A DNA stretch of 64,000 nt from Phlyctochytrium arcticum (GCA_025602905.1 JAHLKI010000014.1:310001-374000); one strand, 5' to 3'; shown: positions 34,626 through 45,742, counted from the stretch's first letter. Numbers and translations: made by a program. Notes: generated from the sequence alone by a model not told the origin.

Positions 34626-36138
34626 TGTATTGTATGTACAGCAACAGGGAGAATGAAAGAAAAAGTCCGTGGGAATAAGAAGAAAATACAATAAAAAATG
34701 TGGCGTGGGAAACAGCAATCTACAACTTCTCCTTTCGAACACTTGTGCGGGGGACAATGACTTTGCCAATATTTTTGCCAGCCAACAGGTACTTGATGGC
34801 CCGGGGAATGTCGGCAATCTAAGGTATAAAGAGTTTAGATACCAAGTCCTCTCTCGAACAGCAGCTAAACTCACCCCTTCAAAGTCGGCCATCTCAATGA
34901 GAGGTTTCAACTGACCCTTTTGCACCATGCCCATCATCTCCTGCAACGCAGCGGGAGTCTCATTGATGAAATGGTTAAGGAAGAATCCGGTGACAGTGGC
35001 AGATTTGCTCAGCAGGGAACCGGTGGATATAGAGTCGGTTCCGAATGCGGATTGGCCGACTTTGGCGGAAGAGTAGTTGGATACGGAACCAATGATGACG
35101 AGGCGGCCCTTGACCGCAAGGTTGTTGACGCACTGGGTGAGCGTCTCACCGCCGACGCACTCAAAGATAACGTTCATGCCCTGAGGATACTCCTTCTTAA
35201 GCACCTCACCAATGTTTTCAGTCTTGTAGTTGATAACTCGATCACAACCGAGTTTCTATGATTCCCAGTGTCAGCAAGGGAAGAACCAATAAGAAACACA
35301 CGAGAGCATACCTTCAAAACGGCAGCCTTGGCATCGCTGGAGCATGCACCGACGACAGTGTTGCCAGCCAACTTGGCCATTTGCACAACCATATGTCCAG
35401 TACCACCAGCAGCAGCGGTAACAAGCAGTCTCGCCCGTGCCCACTCGCCCGCTGCGCTTTGGCGCAATGTAAGCGGTGAGTCCAGAGACCAACAGCGGAA
35501 TGATCTCGGGTCGCAGGGAGGGAATAGGAATAGCCAAGCCCTCGTGCACAATCTGAATTTCAGAAAACGCGCCATATCCACTGGCGATGGTTGCTGCATC
35601 AGTATCCGGGTGATCATCTCAAGCCTGATCGTCCAACTTACATGGCAGCGACGGTTTGGCCGACCTTGACCTTTGTCACTTCTTTGCCAACAGCGACCAC
35701 CTGGCCTAACGACTCAAAACCGCAGTCGAAGGGAGGCTGGACATCGTGGCGGTATTGGCCAGAGGTCCAGTTGATGGCAGATGCATTGATGGCCCAGTGA
35801 GCATTGTTGATGGCAATTTCGCGAGGTTTCAGATTCTGGAGAGCGTCACTGGTCTAATAAAATCAAAAGTTGTTGTTAGCACATTTCTTCTTGTAAGATA
35901 CGGATGCAAAAAGACATACATTGAACTCGTCGAGAGTCGTGGCCTCTTCAAAGTCGTTGGAGAGCTTGTGCACGACATACTTTTTATAAGTAGGAGGGAG
36001 TGTAGCGGCCATGGCTTAGATGCCGCAAAGATGGATGAAAATGGTTTTTTGGCAGGGGACGCCGGCCTTATTCGTCCTCATCCTCGCACGTTTGCTGGTC
36101 CGTTTCGCCAACTCCGACGATTTGTCAGTGGCGCAGCT
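34626..36138. repeat. Tandem segmental duplication, copy A
   Basis: This stretch and 36183-37709 are diverged copies of one unit holding a whole reductase gene with 3' flank and promoter. The 3' edges share TGTATTGTATGTACAGCAAC (34626 and 36183); the 5' edges share TTTGTCAGTGGCGCAGCT (36121 and 37692). Only about 44 bases separate the copies. Confidence 0.88.
34720..36012 (-). pseudogene. PTGR3/ZADH2-type reductase, copy A, frameshifted
   Basis: The exon plan is identical to the intact copy B: 36012-35920, 35853-35642, 35580-35312, 35255-34875, 34818-34720. Exon 3 is 269 bases against 271 in copy B. Comparison places a 2-base loss at about 35425-35428, where B codes ETVLVTAAAGG in the NADPH-binding turn. 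After it the frame is lost and no in-frame product of the second half is possible, although the downstream frame itself (LLVTAAAGGTGHMVVQ, then all of exons 4 and 5) remains open. Splice sites are all intact. The TATA box of copy B is not preserved. Either a young pseudogene or a sequencing error; the promoter change favours decay. Confidence 0.75.
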
Positions 36139-36272
36139 TCTGGGTCCGCCAACAAGATTCGGGAGTGTTTTTTGAAGTAGGATGTATTGTATGTACAGCA
36201 ACAGGGAGAATGATAAAAAAAAGTCCATCAGAATAAGAAGAAAATACAAAATGTGGAGTGGGAAACAGCGAT

Positions 36273-37574
36273 CTACAACTTTTCCTTTTGAACATTTGTT
36301 CGGGGGACAATGACTTTGCCAATGTTTTTGCCAGTCAGCAGGTACTTGATGCCCCGGGGAATGTCGGCAATCTAGGGAAATCAAGAGTTTGATTACATAG
36401 TCCTCCTCCAAAATGAGCGACTGAACTCACCCCTTCAAAGTCGGCGGATTCGATGAGAGGCTTCAACTGTCCCTTTTGGACCATGCCCATCATCTCCTGC
36501 AAAGCCGCGGGGGTTTCATTGTTGAAATGGTTGAGGAAGAATCCGGTAACTGTGGCAGATTTGCTCAGCAGGGAGCCGGTGGATATAGAGTCGGTGCCGA
36601 ATGCGGATTGGCCGACTTTGGCGGAAGAGTAGTTGGATACGGAACCAATGATGACGAGGCGGCCCTTGACCGCAAGGTTGTTGACGCACTGGGTGAGCGT
36701 CTCACCGCCGACGCACTCAAAGATAACGTTCATGCCCTGAGGATACTCCTTCTTAAGCACCTCACCAATGTTTTCAGTCTTGTAGTTGATAACTCGATCA
36801 CAACCGAGTTTCTATGATTCCAAAGTCAGCAAGGGAAGAATCAATAAAGAGCAAATCAGAGCATACCTTCAAAACGGCGGCCTTGGCGTCACTGGAGCAT
36901 GTACCGATGACAGTGTTGCCAGCCAACTTGGCCAGTTGCACAGCCATTTGTCCAGCACCACCAGCAGCAGCGGTGACGAGCACAGTCTCGCCCGTACCCA
37001 TTTGTCCGCTGCGCTTCAATCCAAAGTAAGCGGTGAGACCAGAGACCAACAGCGGAAGGACTTCGGGTCGCAGGGAGGGAATAGGAATGGCCAAGCCTTC
37101 GTGTACAATCTGAATTTCGGAAAACGCGCCATACCCACTGTCGATGGTTGCTGCATCAGTATCTGGATAGGTGATCATCTCAAGCCTGATCGTCCAACTT
37201 ACATGACAGCGACGGCTTGGCCAACCTTGACCTTTGTCACTTCTTTGCCAACAGCAACAACCTGGCCTACAGACTCAAAGCCGCAATCAAAAGGAGGCTG
37301 GACATCGGGGCGGTATCGGCCAGAGGTATAGTTGATGTCGGATGCATTGATGGCCCAGTGAGCATTGTTGATGGCAATTTCTCGGGGCTTCAGATTCTGG
37401 AGAGCGTCACTGGTCTAATCAAATCAAAAGGTGTCGTCAGCATGTATTTCTTCATGGGAGAGACGATAGACAAAGACATACCTGGAACTCGTCGAGAGTC
37501 GTGGCCTCTTCAAAGTCGTTGGAGAGCTTGTGCACGACAAACTTTTTGTAGGTAGGAGGAAGTGTGGTGGCCAT
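36273..37574 (-). CDS. Zinc-independent MDR reductase, PTGR3/ZADH2-type, copy B
   Basis: Five exons: 37574-37482, 37414-37203, 37137-36867, 36811-36431, 36371-36273; 351 residues. It belongs to the medium-chain dehydrogenase/reductase quinone-reductase branch: NASDINYTSGRY and FDCGFESVGQVVAVG in the substrate domain, TVLVTAAAGGAGQMAVQLAK as the NADPH-binding turn, and NVIFECVGGETL with GRLVIIGSVSNYSS in the Rossmann fold. No zinc ligands are seen. ZADH2/PTGR3 reduces 15-keto-prostaglandins in mammals; fungal members probably reduce other enones or quinones. Location is likely cytosol or peroxisome; the end (VQKEKL) is not a clear PTS1. A TATA box lies 67 bases upstream. It probably carries the function for the pair. 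Confidence 0.88.
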
Positions 37575-37640
37575 GGTTTAGATGCTTCAAAGACGAATGA
37601 AAGTGGTTTTTGGGAGGGGGGAATGTCGAGGGATGCCTGG

Positions 37641-37649
37641 CCTTTTATA
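37641..37649 (-). promoter_or_regulatory. TATA box of reductase copy B
   Basis: The minus strand reads TATAAAAGG, 67 bases before the ATG at 37574. The matching place in copy A (about 36065-36072) reads GAATAAGG, so the element is lost there. Confidence 0.65.
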
Positions 37650-37825
37650 GTCGTCGTCGTCGGTTCGCGCGTTTGGCCGAGACAGCCGTGCTTTGTCAGT
37701 GGCGCAGCTGCTCGGTCCTTGCTCGGCCCGCCAGCGCAAACATTTCTGCCAGGATTTCACAGATCCCCCGCTAACATTTGGCCCAAATCCTCGGAAGGGA
37801 CAGTCGCTGCAGAGTCCAGTCCACA

Positions 37826-39667
37826 ATGTCCAGCAACAAACGAAAGAGACCCACGGCAGCGGCGCCAAGTTCAAAACGCAACTCGAATCTCTTTGCCAAG
37901 CGTGACGACGACGATGACATTACGCGATTCCGACAGGTATAGTCTCTAAGTCAAACGTTTGAATACGCCAACACTAACCACGCAAACAGAATTACAACAA
38001 TGTCAACAGTACACTGCAAACCATCCCGGAAAAGAAGCGGGTCTTGCCGCTGATTTCGCTGGCAATTGATGTAATTCTGTGACCGTTTCCCATCTACGCA
38101 AAAAGTCAACGATTGGGCTGTTAGGTCGCCGGGGCAAATCCAAGAAGATGCTTGTCCGGAAAATCCAATCCACTGGACAGGGTTGCCGATCGATTTCATC
38201 AACCTATCCTGAACGCGGTGTTTCAGCACTGTGTAGTGGGAGATGATGAGCGCAATTTGTCCCTGCCAGATTTCATTCGCATCTTTATCGATCGCCCACC
38301 AGGAAGCATAGACACTTTTGATGCCCAAGTCAGTTTGTCGCTGCCGGTCATGACGGCGGTCATGAGTGTGCTGGCAGGGAAGGACCCCTACCCATCCGAT
38401 GGAGGTATTGCAAGTGGCCTTCAAGTGCTGTCACTCGCGACTTCTATGATCAGTGAAAAGGCTTTGCAAAGCGCGATACCAAATCTAAACAACTTGACTA
38501 CTCTCAGCTGCGAAGGCTGCGCCAAAATCAAGGATCAGGCCTTAGCCACTGTAGTTAAGCACTGTGTGAGTCTAAAGCGGGTAGATGTCACAATGACTGG
38601 CTGTACAAGTGAAGGGATACTGGCGCTCGTACGGGCGCCATCAGTAAAGAGCATTCGATGCGGGGGGATAAATATGGGACCTGATAGACTTTGGGCTGCG
38701 GCGGCTGCAGAAGAAGAGGTCGAGGGGGGGAAACCGGATGCATTGCAATTGGATTCATTGGAGATGCCGGCATGCTTGAAGGTGAGTAACGGCATTGGAG
38801 TTTGCTGTTAAAACTTTTTGGGCCTTGTCCGCTTATTTTCATCTCTAGATCGGACGAACTGGCCTGGAATCGATTTTACGCGCCTTTGGCCGGGCTCTTA
38901 CTGTGCTGGACATTGCCGGATTCCCGGGAGAGTACAGGACGGATACGCTGCTCCCTTGTATCCCTTCACTGGTTGACCTCAACATCTCCAGCTGGCGATG
39001 CCCGTCAGTCAACGAAGCCGCACAACTGGTAACGCTGTTGAAAGCCTCCAACCAATTGAAAACATTTATTGCGACAAACGTTGCGACAAGTTTATCATCC
39101 GATTCATTGATTGTTGGACTGCCGGACACGCTGAAAAAGTTGTCTCGCAGTGAACTGGGTACTTCATCAAGACCTCAAGGATCCGGATTTGACATACGGC
39201 TCATCAGCGGGAAGTTTCAGTACCCCAATCTGACGGAATTGCATCTTGCTGGGTTGGGGATGCGAAAGTGGTCATTAGAAGACATAGAACCGCAGGACGT
39301 GGAAGGTCTGTGGCCTCACATGCGGCACATAGATGTGTCGCGCAACCCTTTGGGGGATGAGTTTGTGGCTATGTTAGCTGGAGCCTGTCCCCGTCTGGAA
39401 AGTATTTTGCTTTCCCAGACAAATGTCACCGGTAACGTTTCATTTGTCTCTTGCTTTTTGCTCCCAAGAAACCATCTACTCATCCGGATGTCATGATTAG
39501 AGATTGGCATTCGCACGCTGGTCGTGTCCTGCCCAGGCCTGGTTCAGATGGATATGGCTGCATGCCGCTCTATTCCGATCAAAGATCGCCGGGATTTATT
39601 TCTTCGCACTCACCAAGAAATATATCGCAGTGCGCCAAATTCTGGTTCCTCAATATGTGCACAATGA
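37826..39667 (+). CDS. Leucine-rich-repeat protein (RAD7/AMN1-like)
   Basis: Five exons: 37826-37936, 37990-38070, 38125-38781, 38849-39431, 39501-39667; 532 residues. The start is basic (MSSNKRKRP) and has an acidic run RDDDDDITRF, suggesting nuclear entry. From residue 130 on, leucine-rich repeats of the Cys-containing type recur: LTTLSCEGCAKIKDQAL, LKRVDVTMTGCTSEGIL, LTVLDIAGFPG, LVDLNISSW, LTELHLAGLGM, MRHIDVSRNPLGDEFV and LESILLSQTNVTG. No F-box was found, unlike many proteins with this repeat type. RAD7-like repair adaptors have a similar plan, but nothing decides it. It shares a 251-base divergent promoter with reductase copy B. Confidence 0.78.
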
Positions 39668-40154
39668 AAACAATCTGTCACGTACCCCACCTCCTATTAT
39701 ATTTTCATAGGCGAGCCCGAGGGGATGATGCGGTAGCGTGGGAGTTCGCGTCAGATTCTTCTTTGATGGTTTTCGAGTCCTCAGACTTTGCTTGCTGCTT
39801 GCCGGATTTCTTTGCTATGTTCCCAAGTTCCGCTTCAAAGTTAAAACTATTTTGGGGGTGTTGACCGGTGTTGACCGCAAAAGTCCGACACTTGGTTAAC
39901 AAAGCTGTGCCATGCTGTGCCGCCATTTCGCTAATTTTAGCGGAATGACAAGCGGAGACGGAGAGTCTCGCTGACAGACAAAGACTGCGTTTTATTGGGC
40001 TGGGGCGTGAACACATTCCAGCAACTCCTACTATACATACATCTCTGCTCCAACCTCGCTTCAGGATCATTGGCGGGTAGGGCGAAAACTGGCAAGGACA
40101 GCGGCAGGCTTTGATTCCTTTTCTCTGTGATTCCGCTTGCAAGTTCTGCATTCA
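39668..40154. promoter_or_regulatory. Intergenic upstream of DOT1
   Basis: A 487-base gap between two + strand genes. It should hold the LRR gene terminator and the DOT1 promoter. A minus-strand frame inside it is listed as a doubtful CDS. Confidence 0.4.
39705..39926 (-). CDS. Doubtful small ORF, 73 residues
   Basis: From the Met at 39926 the product is polar and Lys/Glu/Ser-rich in its second half (ELGNIAKKSGKQQAKSED, TIKEESDANSH), which looks more coding-like than most spacer frames. There is no family match and no upstream exon that I can support. It may be a short nuclear or mitochondrial protein, or chance. Confidence 0.25.
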   Translation of the reverse strand: MAAQHGTALLTKCRTFAVNTGQHPQNSFNFEAELGNIAKKSGKQQAKSEDSKTIKEESDANSHATASSPRARL

Positions 40155-42575
40155 ATGGAGCAACGTAAAGTGCATAAGCGTATTTACCACGACGAGCCTC
40201 GGTCACCGCCAAAACGCCATGTGTATGTGCCAGTCTTCCACCCGCCATCGCCATCCTCTGAACCGAACGAGCCGTCCTGGGACGAAGGCTGTAGCACGCC
40301 AGAGGCCAAAAGTCGTCCCGTCACCCGCGCAAGTTCCGAAGAGCTTTTGGACCTCCCAGTGTCAAGCTCTCCCATGCTATCAACAGACATTGCTGTGTCA
40401 AATACTCTCTCAGTTTCCGGACGGAAACATGCAGACGATGCTATGAGGGAATCGGGGATAGACTGTAGGGAATCCGGGTTAAGACGAGTTGCTTCGGAAC
40501 ACTCTCGAATGATGAAACCAGTGTCGCCTGCTCCTTCGGTTGCCTCTTCGTGCTTTGAAGGGTCACCCGAGATGAAACGAAAAGTAGCAGACGTTGAGAC
40601 AAGTATGAGCATTTCCCCGGAAGGGCCCAGTGAGACGGATGAGAACGCAGATAAAGGCGACACCCCGCTCTCTGCAGGTTCAATACAATTGGAACATTCT
40701 GCCACAAAGGTATTCGCTGGTGAAGAGCCTCTGATAGCGCTTAGCGATCGTCCGCAAAACTCCTTGGTTTCTTCATCAACATCAAGTACAGTCGACAACA
40801 CTGCAAAACCAATAATAAAACGGAAACGTAGCCAGGATGCCAGTTCAGAAACGGCAAGCATCAAGCCACCATCAGAACGGAAAACGGCGCAGGCGCCCGA
40901 AATCTCTTCTGTAGCTGTAGCCACCAAAACGACCATCAAATCACCAGCCGGCACGAAGGCCGCCTCAACTACTCCGCAGTCTGCACGAAAGAAAAGTCGA
41001 AGGAAGAATGATCATCGCCATCTTTCAAAACGCGCCATGGAACCTTGCATCAGCGCTCTGACCATTGTCGAAAATCATCTGCAAGCCTATGCTTTACGTA
41101 TGTAGCGGAAAATGACGTGTGGAAAACCGAATTGGAGGCTTACCCTGTTTCTAGCTTCACAGCCTACGAGCAAGATACGCGACCCTTCTGAAATAGAGAC
41201 TTTCGAAGTACAGTATCCTGGAGAAGAAGCGAGCGAAATGTAAGATCAACTTAATTTTTGGTGATTCCGAGGACCTCCGCGTTAAAATCTGGTGTTTTTT
41301 TTCAGATTTCCCTTTGTGGTCGCACGAAAAGCATTGGAATATAATCCCATGAAGGATATTTATTCCACCACCCAAATGATTGTAGAGAATTGTCTCCGTA
41401 GCGAACACCGAACTGTTTTTGGTGACACCAGGGAAGGGACGTTACGAAGTATACAGAAAGCCTGCCACAAAAAGAATGTTGAGGACTTGAAGGCAGCTCT
41501 CGAAGAGTGGAATGAACATATGCTTACTTTGAAAAAGAAGCGCACTTTTGCGACGTCAGAATTCACCGGACCAGCCGCATCATATCATATGGTCGCTCAT
41601 ATTTTGGAACAAGCCTATTCACGCTCCGTTGCTCCAAGCTCAAGCATGCTCAACAATTACGAGGGCTTTTCAAATAATGTTTACGGGGAAGTCAAACACA
41701 ATTTTGTCAATACTTTAATCAAAGAGGCCGGCATCCAGCCAAATCATATTTTCGTCGATATGGTATGTCATCTCAGCATTCTAAATAGATCAGCGGCAGT
41801 CTCACATTTACTACGAATTTTGCTATCAATAGGGCAGTGGCATAGGAAATGTCGTATTACAGGTCGCTGCACAGGTCCTCTGCGATTCGTACGGCATCGA
41901 AGTAATGGAAATTCCTGCAAAGCTAGCCGACAAACAAAAGAAGGAGTTTTTGTCGCGGATGAGGTGGGTAGACATCAACGTGAGGCATCAACTTGGGGCA
42001 AGCATCTCATCTGAATGGGTGCAGGTACTATGCAAAACCGTGCGGTCGCGTCACACTCAAACGGGCCGACTTTCTCGAGGATGCCAGCATGCATGAAGTG
42101 ATCAAGCAAGCCGACATTGTTTTTGTCAACAAGTATGTCATAAACCTAACCATTCTGGCGCTGTTCCCTTACCAACTAATTCCATTGCAAGTTATGCATT
42201 CAGCGCAGAACTCAATCAGATGATTTTGGCCAAATTTTTGGATCTCAAGGATGGAGCAACGGTATGTGTTTAAACATCTTATCTTTCAATTCGTCGTTAA
42301 CGCTCTGGATGTGGCACAGATGATCTCCTTGCGAAGTTTTGCGCCAGTTGATCGACCAACAGCCCACAGCGCCCGACGTGCGAACGCGATCGAATCCATT
42401 TTCCGGGTGAAGGAGGTAATGCTTGCCTAAATTGATTGTCGCTACTAGGGGAACTTAAGTCCTTGTCATTTTGTAGAAGTATTTTGGGCGAGATTGCGTT
42501 TCGTGGATGAATGAAGGCGGTCGCTATTTTGTTCATACAGTGGACCGTCGGCACCGGGCGAAACTGTACCAATAA
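40155..42575 (+). CDS. DOT1: Histone H3-K79 methyltransferase DOT1
   Basis: Eight exons: 40155-41097, 41155-41239, 41306-41762, 41833-41963, 42025-42132, 42192-42261, 42320-42415, 42477-42575; 662 residues. It methylates lysine 79 of nucleosomal histone H3 using S-adenosylmethionine. The N-terminal 300 residues are disordered, Ser/Glu-rich and carry Lys/Arg clusters (IIKRKRSQD, ARKKSRRKNDHRH) able to bind nucleosomes, as in yeast Dot1. The catalytic part has NNYEGFSNNVYGEV, FVDMGSGIGNVVLQVAAQV (SAM site, about residue 494), IPAKLADK, the acceptor motif VFVNNYAFSAELNQ (about 572), and SLRSFAP. The fold ends a few residues after HTVDRRH. The distinctive DOT1 motifs sit across splice junctions, which the model restores exactly. 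Confidence 0.94.
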
Positions 42576-43275
42576 TCGGTGCTTCTACTCGACACTTTTC
42601 GGCCTTTCCCTTGCCTTTCTCCCGCATACATTCCGCAAGCCATTCGACGGCAGCGACTTCAGACCCCCACTCGGCCTCCTCAAAATTTACGACCATAATC
42701 ACACAACTCCACACACACACACTCTCTCTGTGCTCAAAAAGTCTCTCAGCGTATAAAAAAGTGCTACTTATTGGTTTCCTAAACCAAAGGACATTTCGTA
42801 TCTCTTCATTGTAACTGCAGCTTGTTATTAGTGCTCTCTCTCTCCCTCCCCTGTTCCCCTTCCTTCTCTAAGTACTTAGGATCCAAAATTGTTTTTGTCA
42901 AAACGGTTATTTTGTCATATAATAATACAGATCGTCCCCGTTTCGTGCTTGATGCTGTGCCGAAAGATTGGGAACTTGTGAATGTGACGGTGAGATGTTG
43001 CGGGGGTTATCTCGTCACTGGCCGAGACATTGGTTTCACCAGAGCTGATTGCTGGTGTTTGAAGGTCGATCAATCGTATCTGCATGTTTGAGGATCGACT
43101 TTCGCAACCAACGAGGGAGTGACGGGGGTCTTCCAATGCCTGTGGGCAAAGCCATACGCCCAATTTAGTAGCAGTCATCCAGAACGCAAATGGATAGTCG
43201 ATGACCAAGGTCTTGATTTTAGAGTGTCCTCATGACAAGTCTTGAACTCGGTACGTATTCTCCTGCACCTCCTCA
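42576..43275. other. Intergenic between converging DOT1 and TFB5 genes
   Basis: A 700-base gap with TC/CA-rich microsatellite-like sequence at about 42710-42860 (ACACAC, CTCTCTCTC). A + frame at 42822-43091 has no support as a gene. Confidence 0.5.
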
Positions 43276-43649
43276 TCAGCACATCATGTTCTTCTTTGTC
43301 CTTGCACTATCCATAAAACCCACCTCCAATATCTCATCCAATTTGTCCTTTAACCAATCCAACACCGCCAAATCTAAAAAACTCCGTGCGCATCAATGAA
43401 AACCCAAACGTAAGGTTTATTTGAAAGATACATATCATCATACCTATAAACAAATGCGTCTCATCCAGTTGTTCAATGATGAAGCGAGGTTCGCCGCTGT
43501 CACTTCGCTTGTTGTCTAGATCGAGCACGATTTCCTTTACCGCCGGGTCACTATAGAAGAAGATTGGTGGGTTTGGGTTTTATGGCAGTGTTGACGAGGG
43601 TATGGACGCCGTACCATTCTAGTAGTGCACCTTTGGTAGCTCGGACCAT
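43276..43649 (-). CDS. TFB5: TFIIH subunit TFB5 (TTDA/p8)
   Basis: Three exons: 43649-43615 (35 bases), 43550-43444, 43373-43276; 79 residues. The spliced start reads MVRATKGALLECDPAVKEIV, close to yeast Tfb5 (MARARKGALVQCDP-type start), followed by FIIEQLDETHLFID and an amphipathic helix (LDWLKDKLDEILE). Length fits the family (about 70 residues). TFB5 binds and stabilises the p52 subunit (Tfb2) of TFIIH and helps nucleotide excision repair and transcription start. The gene is easily overlooked because only the middle exon gives a visible frame. Donor GTACGG of intron 1 is weak but the joined codon (TG/T, Cys) restores the conserved Cys-Asp-Pro. Confidence 0.9.
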
Positions 43650-43880
43650 GATTACTGATAGTTTTTAGATCGAGTGTTGTTGCAATGGTGAGAATTCAGG
43701 TGAGAATTCGGCAGCGCGCCTGTCATTTGGAGACAGGTCTGGGAATAATGAACGAACCTTCAAAAAGAAGGAGATAAGTGGAGATAAGTGGCAACTGATG
43801 TTATTGGGCTGGGATTCAATGTATATACAATCTGACGGAACGTCTAGAAATACTTTTTACAAAATGAAAAACTTTTACTA

Positions 43881-43926
43881 CTTTTTACTGGCAACGGTTT
43901 TTTTACTTTTTACTGGCAACGGTTTT
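43881..43926. repeat. Two-copy 25-base tandem repeat
   Basis: CTTTTTACTGGCAACGGTTTT occurs at 43881 and again at 43906, with a partial copy (TTTTTAC) before it. It lies next to the place where the calponin-homology gene loses its expected 3' end. Confidence 0.8.
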
Positions 43927-44062
43927 CCTCAGAAGCGCCAAATGGGAGAAAACCTAGAAAATACAAACCATATTAATTTCTCTGTCATTCACCACCGATT
44001 CAGAGTTGTCGTACTTGGGGTATGTTTGTCCCTGCTTGCAAGTCTCCGGCCGCAAACGATAC

Positions 44063-45742
44063 CTGTTTCGGAACGCCCAGAGCTTCTGCTCCTTTGAGAT
44101 AATTGTTAATGTTTTCCATCCTCGCAAAGGCGAATTTGCCCGTGTTGATCTTGATAGGCGAGCCGGAAGGATTGAGCGCGTTTATGAGCCTTGATTCCTT
44201 TTGAATTGGTCATTTGTACCAAATGGTTTGGAAACCTTTAGCACTGACCTGCACAGAACTTGTCCATCCTTCAAACTGTCTTCAAATTCTCCCTCTGCTG
44301 GAGCGTTACTGCCAACCTGTTTGCAGACCCATGATTGCACATCCTTGTCGCTGATGCCGTCACTTGACGCATTTGTCAATTTCTCTAAGCCGTCAAAGGA
44401 AGCGGACCGACTGCATCTTTCTTTCAGCTGTCCCGCCATGAGAGCTGGGTTCATACCCATTAAAGGGTTGATGCCGCCCATGTGCGAAATCTTCTTCCGA
44501 ACCTCTTCGGCCGCGGTCTCTGGTGATATTTCAGCCTTTGTAGGAGAGGCTGCCGGTGACTTGAGGTCAGCTTTCAACTCCAGTTTTACATCCATCTTTG
44601 GGTCTTTCTGCTCAGCATTTGAGTTCTCGGTTTCATACAGATATCTCAAATCCAAGATTTACCGTTGGAGAGGTTGCTGTAGGTGATGGTGCTTGTACTT
44701 CCGATGAGGCTGATGCGCTCTGTTATTGAAAGGATTAATGTCACTGGTAAATGGGACCACTTCTAAAGAACCTACGGAGTTCACGCTCGTTCGGTTTCGA
44801 GGTGATCCTCGTGCCTTGGTGGCCTATTTCTAAGTTATTTAAATGTGTCCTCTTTCTGGTGCAATTATGACTTACGTGACTAAGCGGTCGCCCGGATCCA
44901 GCTAACGTCGGCAAGGGACGTTTGGTTTTGTTCGCCTCCAGCTCTGCTGTTAATTCCGTGACTTTTTGTCGTAGCATAACAACCTCCTCCTGGAGCTGTT
45001 CGTGGCCTGCAGATGCTTCCGGACTTCCAGTACGCCTGATCTTGGCCCCCTTTTGCCTCGCAATCCCCTCCATGACTTGTTCTGGGGAGTCCGCATCTGC
45101 AGGTAGTATGACACCTCCGGCCAATTCCTTGGCTGTGGCGGACGTGTCTTCTGACGCGTGTCGGATGGCCTCGCCGATCCCAGCTAGCTGCACCGATGCA
45201 CTTCTCGAGGCTTCTCCTGCAATAGATAGCTCATTCTGAGTAACGGCCGATTCTGCCATGAATTCCATGTTTCCAATCTTCTCCTTCAACTGATTGATTT
45301 CCTCATCTATGAACGGAAAACTTAATCGGGTTGGTTCGGCAGCTCTGCAAATCTAGGGAAGACATACCTCTCTGCTTCAGGAGATCAGTCAAACGCACTA
45401 CTTCTGCTTGGAGCTTGTTTGCACTCTCATCTAGAAGTTGCATCAGTCAAAGGCATTGATTTCGGATCGACTCGTGACCAACCTGCCCCTCCTGAAAATT
45501 GTCTCCGAAGAGCTGATACTGGAGCAGAAGCAACGGATGTAGGCGAAGAAGAAACATCACTGAGGCTGGAGCTTATGGTTAAATAAAAGTCCTCTATGAT
45601 ATTTGTTAGACGTGGGTGGGTTCCTACCCGGTCGGTGAAGAGGCCTAGATTGGGGACCTACGCGTCAGTACCAGCAATACGATGTATCGCCAAAGGAACA
45701 GAACCTACCGTCTGCAATCTCGTCGGTGAAGATCTTTTCCAT
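44063..45742 (-). CDS. Coiled-coil protein with C-terminal partial calponin-homology domain
   Basis: Nine exons supported: 45742-45709, 45657-45628, 45593-45483, 45430-45368, 45306-44876, 44823-44776, 44719-44663, 44607-44249, 44189-44063; 420 codons before an unresolved last exon. The start MEKIFTDEIADG leads to a Ser-rich stretch, then heptad-like coiled coils (KLQAEVVRLTDLLKQR, LQEEVVMLRQKVTELTAELEAN), a polar linker, and a transgelin-type CH domain: DVQSWVCKQVG, FEDSLKDGQVLCRLINALNP, SGSPIKINTGKFAFARMENI, NNYLKGAEALGVPKQ. The last two helices of the CH fold (expected near DLFETVDLYE) are not found; the best acceptor, before 43953, adds only 16 unrelated residues and a stop. Actin binding is inferred from the family. 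The 3' end may be truncated or unusually diverged. Confidence 0.72.

Larger units (their letters stand above)
36183..37709. repeat. Tandem segmental duplication, copy B
   Basis: This is the intact member of the pair described at 34626-36138, in direct orientation. Divergence is clear in most exons and in the 3' flank, but one 225-base stretch is identical between copies. Confidence 0.88.

Noticed and set aside
39700..39745. Resemblance of minus-strand sequence here to the PSGSPIK part of the calponin-homology exon at 44063-44189
   Set aside because: Only about 11 consecutive bases agree and flanks do not align; chance is a sufficient explanation.
40184..40954. Long minus-strand open frame opposite DOT1 exon 1
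   Set aside because: It mirrors the low-complexity Ser-rich coding strand and contains no conserved sequence.
42822..43091. Plus-strand frame of 89 codons after DOT1
   Set aside because: It lies in microsatellite-like spacer, has no family match and no promoter signal.
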